64,000 nt of DNA from Diabrotica undecimpunctata (Eukaryota > Arthropoda > Insecta > Coleoptera > Chrysomelidae), in contig NC_092807.1 of NCBI RefSeq assembly GCF_040954645.1, forward strand, positions 75,470,021 through 75,534,020. Direction: 5' to 3'. Positions 10,641 to 22,581 of the stretch are shown here, piece after piece. The position numbers and the translations under genes are program-made. Under the pieces are notes generated by a model that was not told the DNA's origin, ran no database searches, and saw only the letters and a list, made by a program, of their open reading frames with translations. The stretch's first letter is position 1. Each line of letters begins with the position of its first letter.

Positions 10641-12582
10641 CTGAGGAGCTATACACAAATAATTATCAAAACGAAAATAATAATCCAAGAGAACCACAAC
10701 ATGAACGAGTAAATAGCTATTTTAGAAATTCTGAGTATGAATTATACAATTTCGATTATTTTAACAAAAAACCTAATGAGAAATGTAGTAAAAGAAACAA
10801 AATACACTTAGGAACCCTTAATAAAGTTGCGGATTGTCTTTCACGAATAGACACCGATAATGAAATAAATGTACTAGAATCTGAATCTTTGTGTGTAAAT
10901 CTTGATGATATAGATGATGTAATACAAAAAGAAATAGAAAATTTATCAGTTCCAAATCAAGAAATTACAGATCAATTGTTTGATCCAAATGACTTTTATC
11001 TTCCTGAGTTAAGCAATGAAGAAATTTCTGAAACGTTAGATGACAAGAATGAACAAGAAAAAAGAATAAACATAATATCAGATATACAAATTAGACCCCC
11101 AAATGTTAACCCAAGTGGAAATGAAGATACTGATGGAAATACAGTACATACTTCAGCTGAAAATCCAATTCTTAGTATACCAATCACAGACCGAGCCTTG
11201 AATTTATACAAAAATCAAATATTATTAACTTGTGGAGAAATCAATGAAATACAAACTAAAACACAAAAGATATTTGAGAACACAAGACTATTTGTTATTT
11301 TACCTCAAAGAGATATGCAAAAAGGAATCATAAATTTTGTTAAAGATTATATAGACCCAAGAAAATTATATGCCTTGTATTTTAGACCACCACTATCACC
11401 TGAAACATTTGTAGTTGCATTGCAAAATTACTTCAAAAATTCTGCATTCAAATTTGTGCACTGTACAAAAATATTAGATGATATTGAGACTACCGATGAA
11501 CAAAAAGGAAAACTTAACTATTATCATGTTTACAAAAAAGGACATCGTGGTATAAATGAGCTAAAAATGTCAATGAGTTCACGATACTACGGGCCCAATA
11601 TGTCAGAAGATATAGAACAGTATGTCAACAATTGTCAAGTTTGTTTAAAAAATAAATATGATAGAGACCCACCAGTCATTAAATTTAATCTTACACCAAC
11701 GGCTTCTAAGCCATTTGATCATATTCATATGGATGTATTTAGAATATCCAATACACCATTTCTTACAATAATTGATGCATTTTCTCGATACGGACAAGCA
11801 TATCAAATTCCTAGTATTAGTGGAATTTCAATAGTCGATGGTTTGTTAAACTATATCACACATCATGGATTACCCTATAAAATAACAACTGACTCCGGTA
11901 CTGAATTCAAAAACTATGACTTAGAAGATTTTTGTAAATTACATAAAATAGAATTACATTTTACCACTCCTAAGAACAGCAATTCGAATTCTCCAGTAGA
12001 ACGTTAGAACGTTTTCATTCTTCTTTAATAGAACATTTTAGATGCCTTAGAGAAACGAATAAAGATATGTCAGTAGAACAATTAATGAAACATTGCATAT
12101 TATCATATAATAATTCAATTCATTCTGTTACTAAATTTACGCCATTTGAAATTATTAAAGGGCATATAAATAATCCAGACCCATTCGACAATAATGATCA
12201 TTTAATTTTATCACAATATGTGCAGAATCATAAAGAATCTTGCAAAATATTATACGATAAAATACATGAACGAAATGCAAACGTAAAATACCAACAGATA
12301 GAAAAACGCAATTTAACGAGGTCAGACCCACACGATTACACAAATGAAAACAAAGCATTCATTAAAAGTGGAAGTCGCAACAAAGCACTTCCTAAGTTTA
12401 AAGAAACAACTATTGTCAACAATCGTGGCTTGTTGTTGGAAACAGATAAAGGATTGTATCATAAAAGCACAGTTCGCAAACCTAGATCTAATAAAAGAAA
12501 CTTTTTGCAGGTTCAACAAAATGAAGAAAATAATCGTCTTGATTCTGATACAGATGATATACCAGATGTCCCACCAGGTTAA
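10641..12582 (+). pseudogene. pol: Errantiviral pol remnant: RNase H tail plus integrase
   Basis: The displaced Gag tail runs almost directly into NKVADCLSRI (about 10825-10855), the C-terminal signature of RNase H. Protease, RT and most of RNase H are therefore deleted. Integrase follows: a zinc-binding HHCC region (HVYKKGH; CQVC near 11640), catalytic Asp at 11732 (HMDVF), Asp at 11891 (TDSGTEF) and Glu near 11999 (SPVER). An 8-bp tandem duplication immediately after that Glu creates the stop at 12005-12007. The integrase C-terminal part resumes at about 12014 in another frame and ends at 12582, overlapping env. Confidence 0.87.
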
Positions 12583-14233
12583 AGTTGACATCGACATTAA
12601 TATAACACCTCTTGAAAACCTTTTACTCCCAATTAAATTAGGTACATGTAGATTAATTTATAGTAAACATACATTTATCCATTATATAAACTTAAAAGAA
12701 ATAGTTAGACAAGTAGAATCTCTTAAAGTTAATTTTAAAATAATAAAAACTAATGTAGTGAAAGTTAATGCCTCAAATCCTATTTCATATCATGGATTGG
12801 CAGAAAACATGTTAGAAAGAACAGAAGTTTTAATTAATACATTAGAGAAAAAATTAGAAAACATCTATCCCCATATTCGATCAAAAAGAGGCCTAATTGA
12901 TGGCCTAGGTAAAGTTAATAAATACTTATTTGGAAATTTAGATTCAGAAGACGGAGATAGATATGATAAAGCAATAGAAGTACTGGAAAATAATCAGAAA
13001 CAAATTATTCATGAAACGAACTTACAAATATCTTTATACAAAAAACTAATTGATCATTACAACAAATCTTTAGAAATACTTTGGCAAAACCAAGAAAAAC
13101 TGCAACATAACTTACAGAAGTTCCAATTAGAAATTCAAAGTACTATAAACAGTTTGGGAAATTATATTACTTTTCAAGGTACCATAAGTCAGATAAATTT
13201 AGATTGTCAGAATATGATAGATTTTATTGAAAATATAGCAAATGGAATTATGTTTTCAAAATTAAACACATTACATAGTTCAATTATTTCGAGTCAGGAA
13301 ATTCAGGATATGATTAAATATTTGCACAGTATTTACCAACCTTCTCAAATTCCAAAATTTATAAATATTTTAAAGTATTACATGCTATTAGGGACACAAG
13401 TAACTTTTTCAAGTTCAAAATTGATCTTTGCTACTCACATTCCTATCCTAAAACCAACTGTCCTTGATTTTTACCATATTTACCCAATAATTCAAAAGAA
13501 CAAGATGTTCACTCCCACATACCCTTATTTGGCACGAACCTCTGACGAGACGCACCTATAGAAAGAAGAATGTCCCATTTTAGAAGAAACATACTATTGC
13601 AAAGAAGATACCATACTACAAGACAATTGCACCTTGCGTTTCCTCAATGGTCAAAGTTCAACCCAATGCTTTACCACAGAAGTCACTCTCCAAGAATCCA
13701 TTATCGAACAAGTAACTAATAATGAAGTATTGATAATGCCATCGTCATCAGAACGAGTCCAATCAAAGTGCAAGAGAGACCAAATTTTCGAAGTACACAG
13801 TCCATCTCTCATCAGTATACCAGAAGATTGTGAAGTGATAATCAACCAACTGAAATTTAATAATAATATCAAAATTCATAGAGGGAAAGCTCTAATTTTA
13901 CCAAAAATAAAATATTTTTCTACAGAAAATATACAAAAATTCCAGAGCCATAATATTACCAAAATTGACTTTGAAAATCTTTACGCAATAAATAATATGG
14001 CCAAACAATTAGTACCAATTAGAGGAACAAATATTCCTTCGCATACGACTCCATTGGTGACCACCTCAGTCATAGCAGTTATTCTAATCTTGATAATTCT
14101 GTATATTATTAAACAACGAAGATCGAAGCAACGGAACGAGCATGATATAGAATTACAAGAAGATTCCGGCATTGAAGAAGATTCCACAAACCAGCATCCC
14201 AAAAATAACTCCGTTATTTTTCGGACTCAGTGA
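12521..14233 (+). pseudogene. env: Errantiviral envelope (baculovirus F-like fusion glycoprotein), one premature stop
   Basis: The ATG at 12521 opens a hydrophobic signal-peptide-like start (MKKIIVLILIQMIY). It lies just after a splice-acceptor-like CTTTTTGCAG (12501-12510), fitting expression from a spliced mRNA as known for gypsy. A furin-type RSKR site is at 12878-12889. The adjacent fusion-peptide region GLIDGLGKVNKYLFGNLD is the family hallmark. A Cys-containing ectodomain and a C-terminal membrane span (about 14056-14115) with a basic anchor and an acidic tail follow. One in-frame TAG at 13559-13561 interrupts it; reading continues in the same frame to 14233. As it stands it would be truncated before the membrane anchor. 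Confidence 0.88.
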
Positions 14234-14470
14234 GGGAGGAGTTACAGAATCTGCACATTATAGGAGAATAGAAACGACGCAATAGAATATTATAAATAGA
14301 GGGACTTTTCAATTAAGATAACTTTTGCTTCATATATTTTGCTAGTAAACTTTTTGCTACTTAACTTTTGCTTCATAGTTTTTGTTTCATAACTTTTGTT
14401 TGTTAACTTTTGTAAATTTGTAAATAAAATAATTTTTAAAAACTCCGTTTCAAAACACAAAGTTATAATT
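14231..14470 (+). repeat. Polypurine tract and 3' LTR of errantivirus-type element
   Basis: TGAGGGAGG (14231-14239) is the plus-strand priming tract. The LTR runs from AGTTAC at 14240 to TATAATT at 14470 (231 bp) and repeats 8906-9117, including the TATA box near 14292. Confidence 0.87.
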
Positions 14471-15189
14471 AACATGAGTAGAGATAATGGTTTTATAAAC
14501 TACTATTCGAGTAATCGTACGGGTCAACTATAATCTGACGGATTCGATTTGTATTATAACTGTCAAAGTTAATTGTTTACTTTACGTTTGTGTTAAGTTA
14601 GGTTCGAAGTTTATAAATTTTAATAATCAGTCGTATTTACTTGAATAAGTTCTTTTAAGAGCTATTTTGATATTATGTTGCATTTATAGTCTGGTAAGTA
14701 TTTATTTAATTAAAATACGTCAATAAAATTTGTAAGCAATCACCTGTCAATATGGTTAACTTCTGTCTATGAGTTCGCCAAACGTGTACGTATTACTCTG
14801 ACTTTTCAATCACAAGGTATGAAATTACAGATTAGTATATTGTTACGAATGTACGTTTATTTACAGATAATGGCTGGAAAACCGCTAAACTCGCAATCGC
14901 AAAAATTGGTTTTAAACCTGTACTGTTTTAAGAATGATATACATTACTTTCAATAGTTCCTGTAAAATTGCTTCTTATTAAATAAATAATTTACTGCTAA
15001 TGGAACCAAACGCATAATGAAACCAAATACATAATGAAACCAAATACATAATGAAACTTTAAAACATTAATACTTCTTTTTGTAGCCAAATAATATTTAT
15101 AATTGCGAAATACAAAACAATTTATAAATGTTGTGTGGAATATTTGACTTGAATTTCGTTTCAAGTACTAACTTGATGTTTATTTTTTT
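14471..15189. other. Non-coding; no gene seen
   Basis: AT-rich, without a supportable frame. It may be the 5' non-coding part of the DD82E copy 2 that follows. A short direct repeat (GAAACCAAATACATAAT) occurs near 15018-15052. Confidence 0.5.
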
Positions 15190-15372
15190 AGAAAAGCATG
15201 TTACCGTCACAAGTTTAAATGATGAATTAAAAAATAAAGAAATTGTATTAGCAATCCATCATTGAATAAGGTATTGAAAGAATTGGGATTTAAATATAAA
15301 AAGGATGGCAACCGAAGATGATTAATGGAACGTACCAATTATTACTAGTCAAAGGACATGGTTTCTTCCTAA

Positions 15373-15873
15373 TGTTACGATAAATAATGACGTGTCATAT
15401 GACTCAAAACTGTAAACATATTTATTACTAATATCTTTTCTGTTCTAGTTATTTCGGCGTTCAGTTGAAAGACCTGTTTACCTGCCGGCAGAAATTTCTA
15501 GTCCCTTCGCTAAAAGACCTGTTCACCTGAATTATGATGAACCACCCATGATTCGAAATTTCCAGGCAGGCCGAATAAAAACCAGTATGAGCGATTTTCT
15601 CGGGTCTTCGATGGGGGATCGCCGCATTCTCGAATAACAGTATTTTATATTTAAAGAGGAATTTTGTTGGGAAGAAAACATTTATTTTTTTAAGATCGCG
15701 CCGCGTTTTAAAATGTAACGCACGTATTATAATAAATATAGATAAATTATATAATTATTAAGTGTAAAATAAATTAGTACAAATAAAGACTTTAAATAAA
15801 CTTTTAAGTGTTATAAGTGTAGAACTTTGAATAATAAATAAAAACAATAAATTAGAATTATAATAATACAACA
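15373..15873. repeat. Solo LTR (501 bp) with CTAA target duplication
   Basis: Begins TGTTACGA, ends ATACAACA, and is flanked by CTAA at 15369-15372 and 15874-15877. Removing it restores transposase reading. No internal region is present, so it is a recombined LTR. AAAGACCTGTTYACCTG occurs twice inside (15468-15484 and 15513-15529). Confidence 0.82.
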
Positions 15874-16469
15874 CTAAGTATATGAAAAATCGTCATAGTG
15901 CTTCCTCAAGGGAAGTTTTTTTTTAAATGAGACATGGATATATGCCAAAAAATCCCAAATAAATTCTTGGCAGGATATTAATATAAAAAGAGTTCACAAA
16001 CCACAAGGTTACGATGGCAAATGTTTCATTACTGTGCATGCAGGTTCTTCTAAACAGTTCGTTCAAGAAGCAAGTTTGCCGTTTTCTTCAAAATCGTTGT
16101 CGACGGACAATCATGGAGAAATGAATGGTCATATCTTAACACAGTGGTTTACTACACAGTTAATCTCTAATTTAGAGGAACCATCACTAATAGTAATGAA
16201 TAATGCTCCTTACCACAGTATGCTAGTTGAAAAGCAACTTTTCTATTGTTCCAGAAAAGATAACATAATCATTTGGCACAAAGAAAATAATATTAATTTA
16301 AGTGAAACACGGGGGGTTCAAAGGGGTAGTGAAGCGCAATATAAGATGCTGTTTCCAGTTAGCATTCTCTAGCCTCACCTACTCAATCCCTATCCTCACC
16401 TCCACGAAGTGCGGCTTGGGCTGCACGGGTGAACCCTGTAAGATCTGAGCAACCTTACTGGTGATTGAT

Positions 16470-19345
16470 TAACCAACCCCAATGGAAGGCAGGGTCAGGG
16501 CTGACGAGGAAGGGAGAAATGGTCCTCCGAAAAGGGGGTTGGTGAGCAACGTTAGCAGCCTAGCTACTGTCAAAAGAATCAATGCTCAGAGAACCGAACA
16601 GAAGCCTCGGAATTGGACGGATACAGATGACGAACTACGCAAGAAAAAGGACAAAGAGACCAAATAATCTACGAATTGGCACTTGTAACATCGCATCGTG
16701 GAACAAACGGGAACAGGAAGTTGTGCATGAATTGGAGCTCGATAAAATTGATATATGTGCCCTGAACGAAACAAAAAAGAAAGGGAAAAGAAGTACCAAT
16801 AGAAACAAATTTATATTCCTGTACAGCGGAGTAGATAAAAGCAAACGAGCTCAGGCAGGAGTAGGCCTCTTAATGCACAATAAATATAGTAACAATATTC
16901 AAGAAATAAGATACATCAAAGAACACATGATGCTGGTTTGCCTTAAACTTCACCAGACGACACTTAATATTATCCCCGTATATGCACCGAATAACAGCAA
17001 AAACAAGGAAGACAAAGATGCTTTTTATGGACAGCTCCAAGATCTACTGGACACTGGACACCACAATGGCCGGTAGTAAAACAATTATTCTCGGCGACCT
17101 AAACGCCAGAGTAGGCAACATACGCATTCTAGAACTTTGTTTAATGAATAACTTCCGACTTAACAACACATTCTTTGACCACCCAATACAACACATAAGA
17201 TCACCTGGTCAGATACAAGAGGACGTAATTCTGTGATTGACTACATTATAACAAACAGACAAATACACCCCAAGAATATAATAGATGTGCGCACTCTATC
17301 TTCCGCCAATGTAGGATCCGACCATGGCCTGGTACTAGGAAAAATAAATATAGCAATCACCACACAAGGCAAGCGAAATACAAAAGTAGAAAAAAGTTAA
17401 ACATAGAAAGCTTAGAACAAGAAAGGACACAAAACTTGTATAGAAACAGACTAACAGAAAAGCTAAACAGCCATAACCTAGAGACTAAAAAGAATATAGA
17501 AGAAACTTTATTAAGATTAAGAAGATTACTTTAAACAAATTTTATTAAAAAATGTATCCTACAAGCAGCGGAAGAAGCTTTAGGTAAAAGAAAAGTTAAC
17601 AGAAATAAACGGGAATACAAAGCTCCATGGTACGACGAAAGGATGAAAGCACTAGCAAATGAAAAGAAACTAGCTTTCTTAACATAGAAAGGAGTGAAGA
17701 AACCGGAACCACGAGAAGACTACGTGAGAATCAGGAATAGAGTAAACCAAGAAATAGATAACATCAAAAAAGAACACTGGGAGAAATTTACCAAAGATAT
17801 GGAATACGACCTCTATGGATCCCAGAAAAAGGTGTGGAAGATGATAAGGAGACAAAAAACAAATTAATGAATTTGTACGCATAGATAAAATTACGGAGGA
17901 AAAATGGACTAAGCATTTCACAAAATTATATGGAGAAGGAGAGGAGAACAGAGAAAGAATCATTAACGAAACTCACGATAGAGTACTAATATCAGAAGAA
18001 GAGCTACAAGAACGAACAAAAAAATTAAAAAACAGAAAAGCACCTGGTCCTGATAAGATAAACTGCTAAAATATGGAGGAACAACACTACGCAAATGGCT
18101 CCTAAAATTATTCGTCGATATAACAAATACCGGAGTAGTACCAGCGGAATGGAAGGAAAGTCTCCTGCTACCGATACTTCAAAAGGGAGACTTGAGAAAT
18201 CCTGAAAATGATAGAGGCAATAGTCTGATGAATAGCACATTAAAATTGGGCAGTCATAAAAGATAAAATCGAGGAAAAAAGCGAACATGGCAGATGAACA
18301 ACCAGGCTTCCGGAAGAACCGCAGCACAATAGACGCAATTTTTATTATCAGACAAATAATAGAGAAGTCTATTGAATATGGAAAACCGGCATACATGTGC
18401 TTTGTAGATTTAAAAAGTGCCTTTGACAGGGTGAAGCGAAATGACATCTTAAATTTATTACAAGCTGAACAAATAGACCATCAGATAATAAGGACAATTA
18501 ATGAAATTAACAAGAATAACAAGACCAGAGTTATAATGCCAACAGGGGAAACAGAATGCATAGAACTAAAAGGAGGAATCCGCCAAGGAGACTCGCTCAG
18601 CCCATTGTTATTCAATATGGTGATGAATCAAATAATTCACGAAGTAAAAAAAGACACGGATACCACATGGGAGCGCATAAAATCACGATACTATGCTATC
18701 CCGATGATACAGTACTAATTGCTGATAACGAAGATAACCTACAAAGGCAGCTCCACACCTTCAATATCACAGCAAACAAACTTAATATGAGAATATCAGT
18801 AGAAAAAACTAAATGTATAGTGATCAGTAAAGAGCCGCATAGATGCAAACTAGAAATAGACGGCAAAATTGTAGAACAAGTAATGAAATTCAATTACCTA
18901 GGAGTAGAGATCACTAGTGAGAGGGATAAAAGAACAGAGACCACAAGGCAAGCATCAAAAGCGGCAAGAGTAAAAACCATATGGAGAAACAAATATCTGA
19001 CCACGGAAAGCAAAATGAAAGTATACGAGACAACAGTAAGACCAATCCTAACATATGCAGCGGAGACAAGGACCGATACAAGAAAGACAAAACAACAAAT
19101 CAACAATATCGAAATGAAAGTATTAAGATCAATAGCGGGCATATCATTAAGAGACAGACAAACCAACAGAAGTATACGCGAACAATGCAAAATTCAAAAT
19201 ATTAATAGGTGGATAAAAACAAGAAAAAAAACTGGAACGAACATGTAAACCGAATGGGACCAGATAGATTAGAGAAGATCTGTAAAAACAACAAGCCGTA
19301 TAGCAGAAGACCTGTTGAAAGGCCGCCAAAAAGGTGGGAAGATAA
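16470..19345 (+). pseudogene. LINE-2 endonuclease-reverse transcriptase ORF, decayed
   Basis: Endonuclease motifs appear in order: IGTCNIASWN (about 16675), ICALNETKKK, IPVYAPNN, ILGDLNARVG (17088) and SDHGLV (about 17320). The RT has RKAPGPDKI (about 18040), GFRKNRSTIDAI (18305), FVDLKSAFDRV (18405), GGIRQGDSLSPLLFN (18570) and a YPDDTVLIA version of the YADD box (about 18700). The C-terminal part runs to RMGPDRLEKICKNNKPYSRR and PPKRWEDN, where Tc1 interrupts it at 19346. Several stops and frameshifts (near 17075, 17235, 17400, 18700 and 19245) inactivate it. RTE-type assignment rests on layout and tail. Confidence 0.82.
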
Positions 19346-19347
19346 TA

Positions 19348-21056
19348 CACTAGTGTCCAAAATTCTGGAAACTTTACAAAAATTATCTTTTTTTTTAGCA
19401 AGACTCGTCTCATGGTCATGATTTATATAGTTTACCATTACAATTACATTTTTATTTTATTGTTTTATATTCCTACATAATATTTTATGTATTTCTCACT
19501 CTTTTTTTATTAACATCATTATTTAATAAAATATGAAACCAGAGTCAAGCGAAACGCCGAAAATCCGAGATTTGTGAATGGCAACATTGGCAATACTGTA
19601 TTGCGTTAGGGTTTTGCTAGTCAGACAACAACCCAACTGGAAGCGGTTAGGTGGCCTTTAGTACAGTTTCGTGCGGCTTCCAGTGTTTATTAGTGACATC
19701 AGGTAGTTGTTACTAAGGTGATATTGTTTAATTGTCGGAGAGGAATTCATCAGCGTCGATTCAACGAAAATGGCAACCAGAAACCCAAAACGTGTTGACT
19801 GGTTGCCAGGAAAGAGAGCCAAAGCAATTATCCTTCGAGAAGAAGGTGACACTTATCAAGAAATAGCAAACAAATTAGGTGGTGGCGCCACAAAATCAGG
19901 TGTAATGAAAGTTTGCAAACGTGGAACGACAAAATCAGCAAAAAGATCTGGCAGAAAACCCAAAGTTAGTCACTACGATGTACGTAGAATATGCCGACTT
20001 TCTTTAGAAGATCGTCGCAGATTCGCAAAAGATATTAACGGTATTGTCAAATCAACTGGATTAGAAATATCGGACCGCACTATCAGAAGAAAGTTGTGTG
20101 AAAATGGATTGCGAGCACGAATTCCTAGAAAGAAGTCGTTCCTGAACAAAGGCAGGCAAAAACGCATTGGTTGGGCTTTGGCACACAGAGGGTGGACAGA
20201 AGAACAATGGAGTAAAGTAATTTGGAGTGATGAAACCAAAATCTCGATCTTTGGGAGTGACGGAGTGAAGTTTGTTCGCCGCCGACCGGGAGAAGACCTT
20301 TTGCCCCAGTGTACTACGGTCACTATGAAGCATCCTGTGAGTGTCATGGTATGGACTTGCATGACCACTAATGGAGTTGGACGTTTAGCAGTAATAGAGG
20401 GCAATATTAATGCAAAAAAATATCAGGAAGAGACACTGCAAGCCAAACTGCTGCCGACTATCAGAGATTTGTTCGAAGGGGATGCTCAACAATGTATCTT
20501 CCAGCAGGATGGAGCGCCTTGTCATACGGCTAAGACTTCCATGGAATGGCAGATAAACCATGATATTACTGTTCTGCCTTGGCCTGGAAATAGTCCCGAT
20601 CTAAATCCAATAGAAAATTTATGGTCAAGGCTGAAAGTCTTAGTACCACGCCGAAACCCAAGCAACGAGAGAGAACTGATAGCAGCCATTATTCAAAACT
20701 GATTTAGAGTTATTACACCAGAAGATTTGGCTCGTCTCGTCAACTCCATGCCTCGCAGAATTGAGTCTGTCCTAAAAAACAAAGGTTATCCTACCAATTC
20801 TAATTTTGTTGATAATAATCATTGTACCATTTTTTTTAAATATGTCTACTAATTGCTAACGGCTGTTGTTTTATTTATTTTTAAATTTGTAGAGGATTTT
20901 CCCCCTTAAAATAGATTTTAAATATTAAGTAGAAGCATAAAACGATGTAATAAAATTATAGATAAACTTATAAATAACATAAGTCTTGTGAAAAAGAGGA
21001 ATGCTGATAACAAAACTAAAATTTTTGAAAAGATTCCAGAATTTTGGCCACTAGTG
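19348..21056 (+). mobile_element. Tc1-like DNA transposon with TIRs and TA duplication
   Basis: The 5' end CACTAGTGTCCAAAATTCTG and the inverted 3' end CACTAGTGGCCAAAATTCTG match, with TA at 19346-19347 and 21057-21058. Length 1709 bp. Both inner ends continue with CTTT and CAAAAATT. It interrupts LINE-2 near the end of its coding region. Confidence 0.93.
19770..20852 (+). pseudogene. Tc1-family DD34E transposase, one nonsense codon near the end
   Basis: 310 codons are open to TGA at 20700-20702. The same frame then continues through a normal Tc1 C-terminus (RVITPEDLARLVNSMPRR) to 20852. Domains: an N-terminal helix-turn-helix pair (residues about 15-110, GRKPKVSH between them), then the catalytic core with VIWSDETK, QQDGAPCHTA and PDLNPIENLW. 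Exactly 34 residues lie between the second Asp and the Glu. All catalytic residues are intact. The TGA probably replaces a Trp codon. The protein would bind the TIRs and cut and paste the element; losing about 50 C-terminal residues likely impairs it. Confidence 0.92.
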
Positions 21057-21489
21057 TATACAGTCAACAACGACTGAAACATAGTAAGAGGCAGACAAAC
21101 AGGAGTAATCTTAGTCGCACGAAGAAGAAGAAGAAAAAGTGAAACACTTACAAGACGTGAATTGTTACAACTTGCCAAAATGAATAGAAAAGAACATGTT
21201 TATGTTATTGATGAACTTTTACGAGAGCATGGTCATGAAGTATTACGGCTATTACCCCATCATTGTAACTTTAATACTATTGAATTAATTTTCGCTAAAT
21301 GTAAATAAATTGACAATAATTGTAAATGGTAGGGATGAAATGAATATGAATTTAGCTTATAACCAATAAAAATTTAAAATATTTTATTGTTGTTAAAATA
21401 AACGATTTTTCTACAAGATTTTGATATTTTATTTTTTCACTAAAACTATTTCAAATAAGAAATCCAAATCATAATCTTTGCTCTTATTC

Positions 21490-22010
21490 CTAGCTGGTCA
21501 TATAGATGGTCTCACTGCCGTCCTCTAAAATTTACCTTTTTTTTTTCTGTCGCACAATACACCACGCGCCTCCATCCATTTCATCCAGCCAGCTCTTACT
21601 CTACTGCGGGCATTTCCATCTATCTCCCCGTTGCTCTGCAGTACAGATCCTAAATACTTAGTCGTATCATTTTTTACAATAAACCCATTGTCCAGAGTTA
21701 CCACCCTATTTGGATTTATAACTCCATCTTTAAATAAATGGACATTCTAAATACTCCGTTTTGACCTACTCAATTTTAAAACTTTTCCTTGCAGACACTG
21801 TCTCCACTTTAGTCTTATTTCTAATTCCCTTTCAGTATTCACTACTAACACCACATCGTCTGCATACATTAAACACCAAGGAATGCCTCCTTGGTACTTT
21901 TTTATCTCATCTAATACTAATGAAAATGGATATGGACTTAGCACTGAGCCCTGATGTAATCCTACCTTTACATGAAACTTATCACTTATCAGTCTCTCCT
22001 CCTACCTTAA
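21490..22010 (-). pseudogene. LINE reverse transcriptase fragment
   Basis: Minus-strand reading gives VGLHQGSVLSPYPFSLVLDE, then CLMYADDVVLV with the catalytic YADD, then a thumb segment (NGFIVKNDTTKYLGSVLQ) and GNARSRVRAGWMKW in a shifted frame. This is an RTE-type RT palm and thumb without endonuclease or ends. It is an isolated, truncated fragment. Confidence 0.8.
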
Positions 22011-22250
22011 TAAAAAAGCTAAAATGGTGACGATAAATTCTAATAAGAAGTCCAAATGTTTGCACTATTTTTAGAAACTAAAAAATCGGCAGCATAGTAA
22101 AGTATCAAACAAATATCTGAATATATTTGAATTCATTGAGTTAACTTTCATTTTAAATCGCTTAATGCAGCTGACATAAATGACATTTTTTAAATTTCTG
22201 TTACTATTGACGCCACTGGCAACTTTAACATAGAAAAATTCATAATACTA

Positions 22251-22290
22251 GGGGAGAGTAGTACACAATGAGACATGGTACACAATAAGA
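22251..22290 (+). repeat. Extra pogo-type left terminus
   Basis: GGGGAGAGTAGTACACAATG preceded by TA repeats the left terminus of pogo-1 330 bp upstream of it. It is either the edge of another copy or MITE, or an alternative outer end. Confidence 0.65.
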
Positions 22291-22581
22291 GATTCTAATT
22301 TTTTTTTAATTTACCGCCAAGTTTCAATTCTGCAACCAACATTATCTCAGAAATGTCATTTTACAGCGCCAGTCAAAACACCACCATTTCATTTGTGACC
22401 TCGTAAAAGTTACAGTGATAAACTGTTTAATTAAGGTAAGAAGTTACTTTTTATATAGTTTTGTTGACTTATTATTAGAACTAATTGTTGATTTGTATCA
22501 ACTTGCAAGTGTATGAATGAAATACCACAGTTAAGTTAGTCTAACCTCAAATAGTCATGCCTCAAAACTAAAAATTAAATA

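Larger units (their letters stand above)
8906..14470 (+). mobile_element. Errantivirus-type (gypsy/17.6 group) endogenous LTR element with env, internally deleted
   Basis: Two LTRs, a primer-binding site, gag, integrase, env and a polypurine tract are present in order. Protease, reverse transcriptase and most of RNase H are absent. The 3' LTR starts AGTTAC right after GAGGGAGG and ends TATAATT, as in insect errantiviruses. No matching target duplication is visible: the 5' flank ends GATTCC and the 3' flank starts AACATG. The first four bases of the 5' LTR differ or are lost. The copy could move only with proteins supplied by another element. Confidence 0.88.
16311..21136 (+). mobile_element. 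RTE-like LINE (LINE-2), full length, carrying a Tc1 insertion
   Basis: Flanked by an 11-bp target duplication AAGTGAAACAC (16300-16310 and 21137-21147). The 3' end is a short GAA-repeat tail (about 21123-21136), typical of RTE-type LINEs and shared with the other RTE copies here. Excluding Tc1 it is about 3.1 kb. It lies within DD82E copy 2. Confidence 0.85.
15190..21310 (+). pseudogene. DD82E (Sailor-like) transposase copy 2, split by two insertions
   Basis: Three pieces belong together. 15190-15372 has the N-terminal part (NPSLNKVLKELGFKYKKDG). 15878-16310 has the first catalytic segment (LNETWIYAK) and VMNNAPYHS. 21148-21310 has the C-terminal segment (VIDELLREHGHEVLRLLPHH, then NFNTIELIFAK). 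A solo LTR and a LINE, each with a readable target duplication, separate them. Two catalytic sites have decayed: LDET is LNET, and the second Asp is Asn (AAT at 16199-16201, one G-to-A change). Stops and frameshifts are also present. The family assignment is by resemblance to copy 1. Confidence 0.8.

Noticed and set aside
12521..14233. Env as a stand-alone captured host or viral gene
   Set aside because: It sits between integrase and the purine tract/3' LTR of the same element in the normal errantivirus order.
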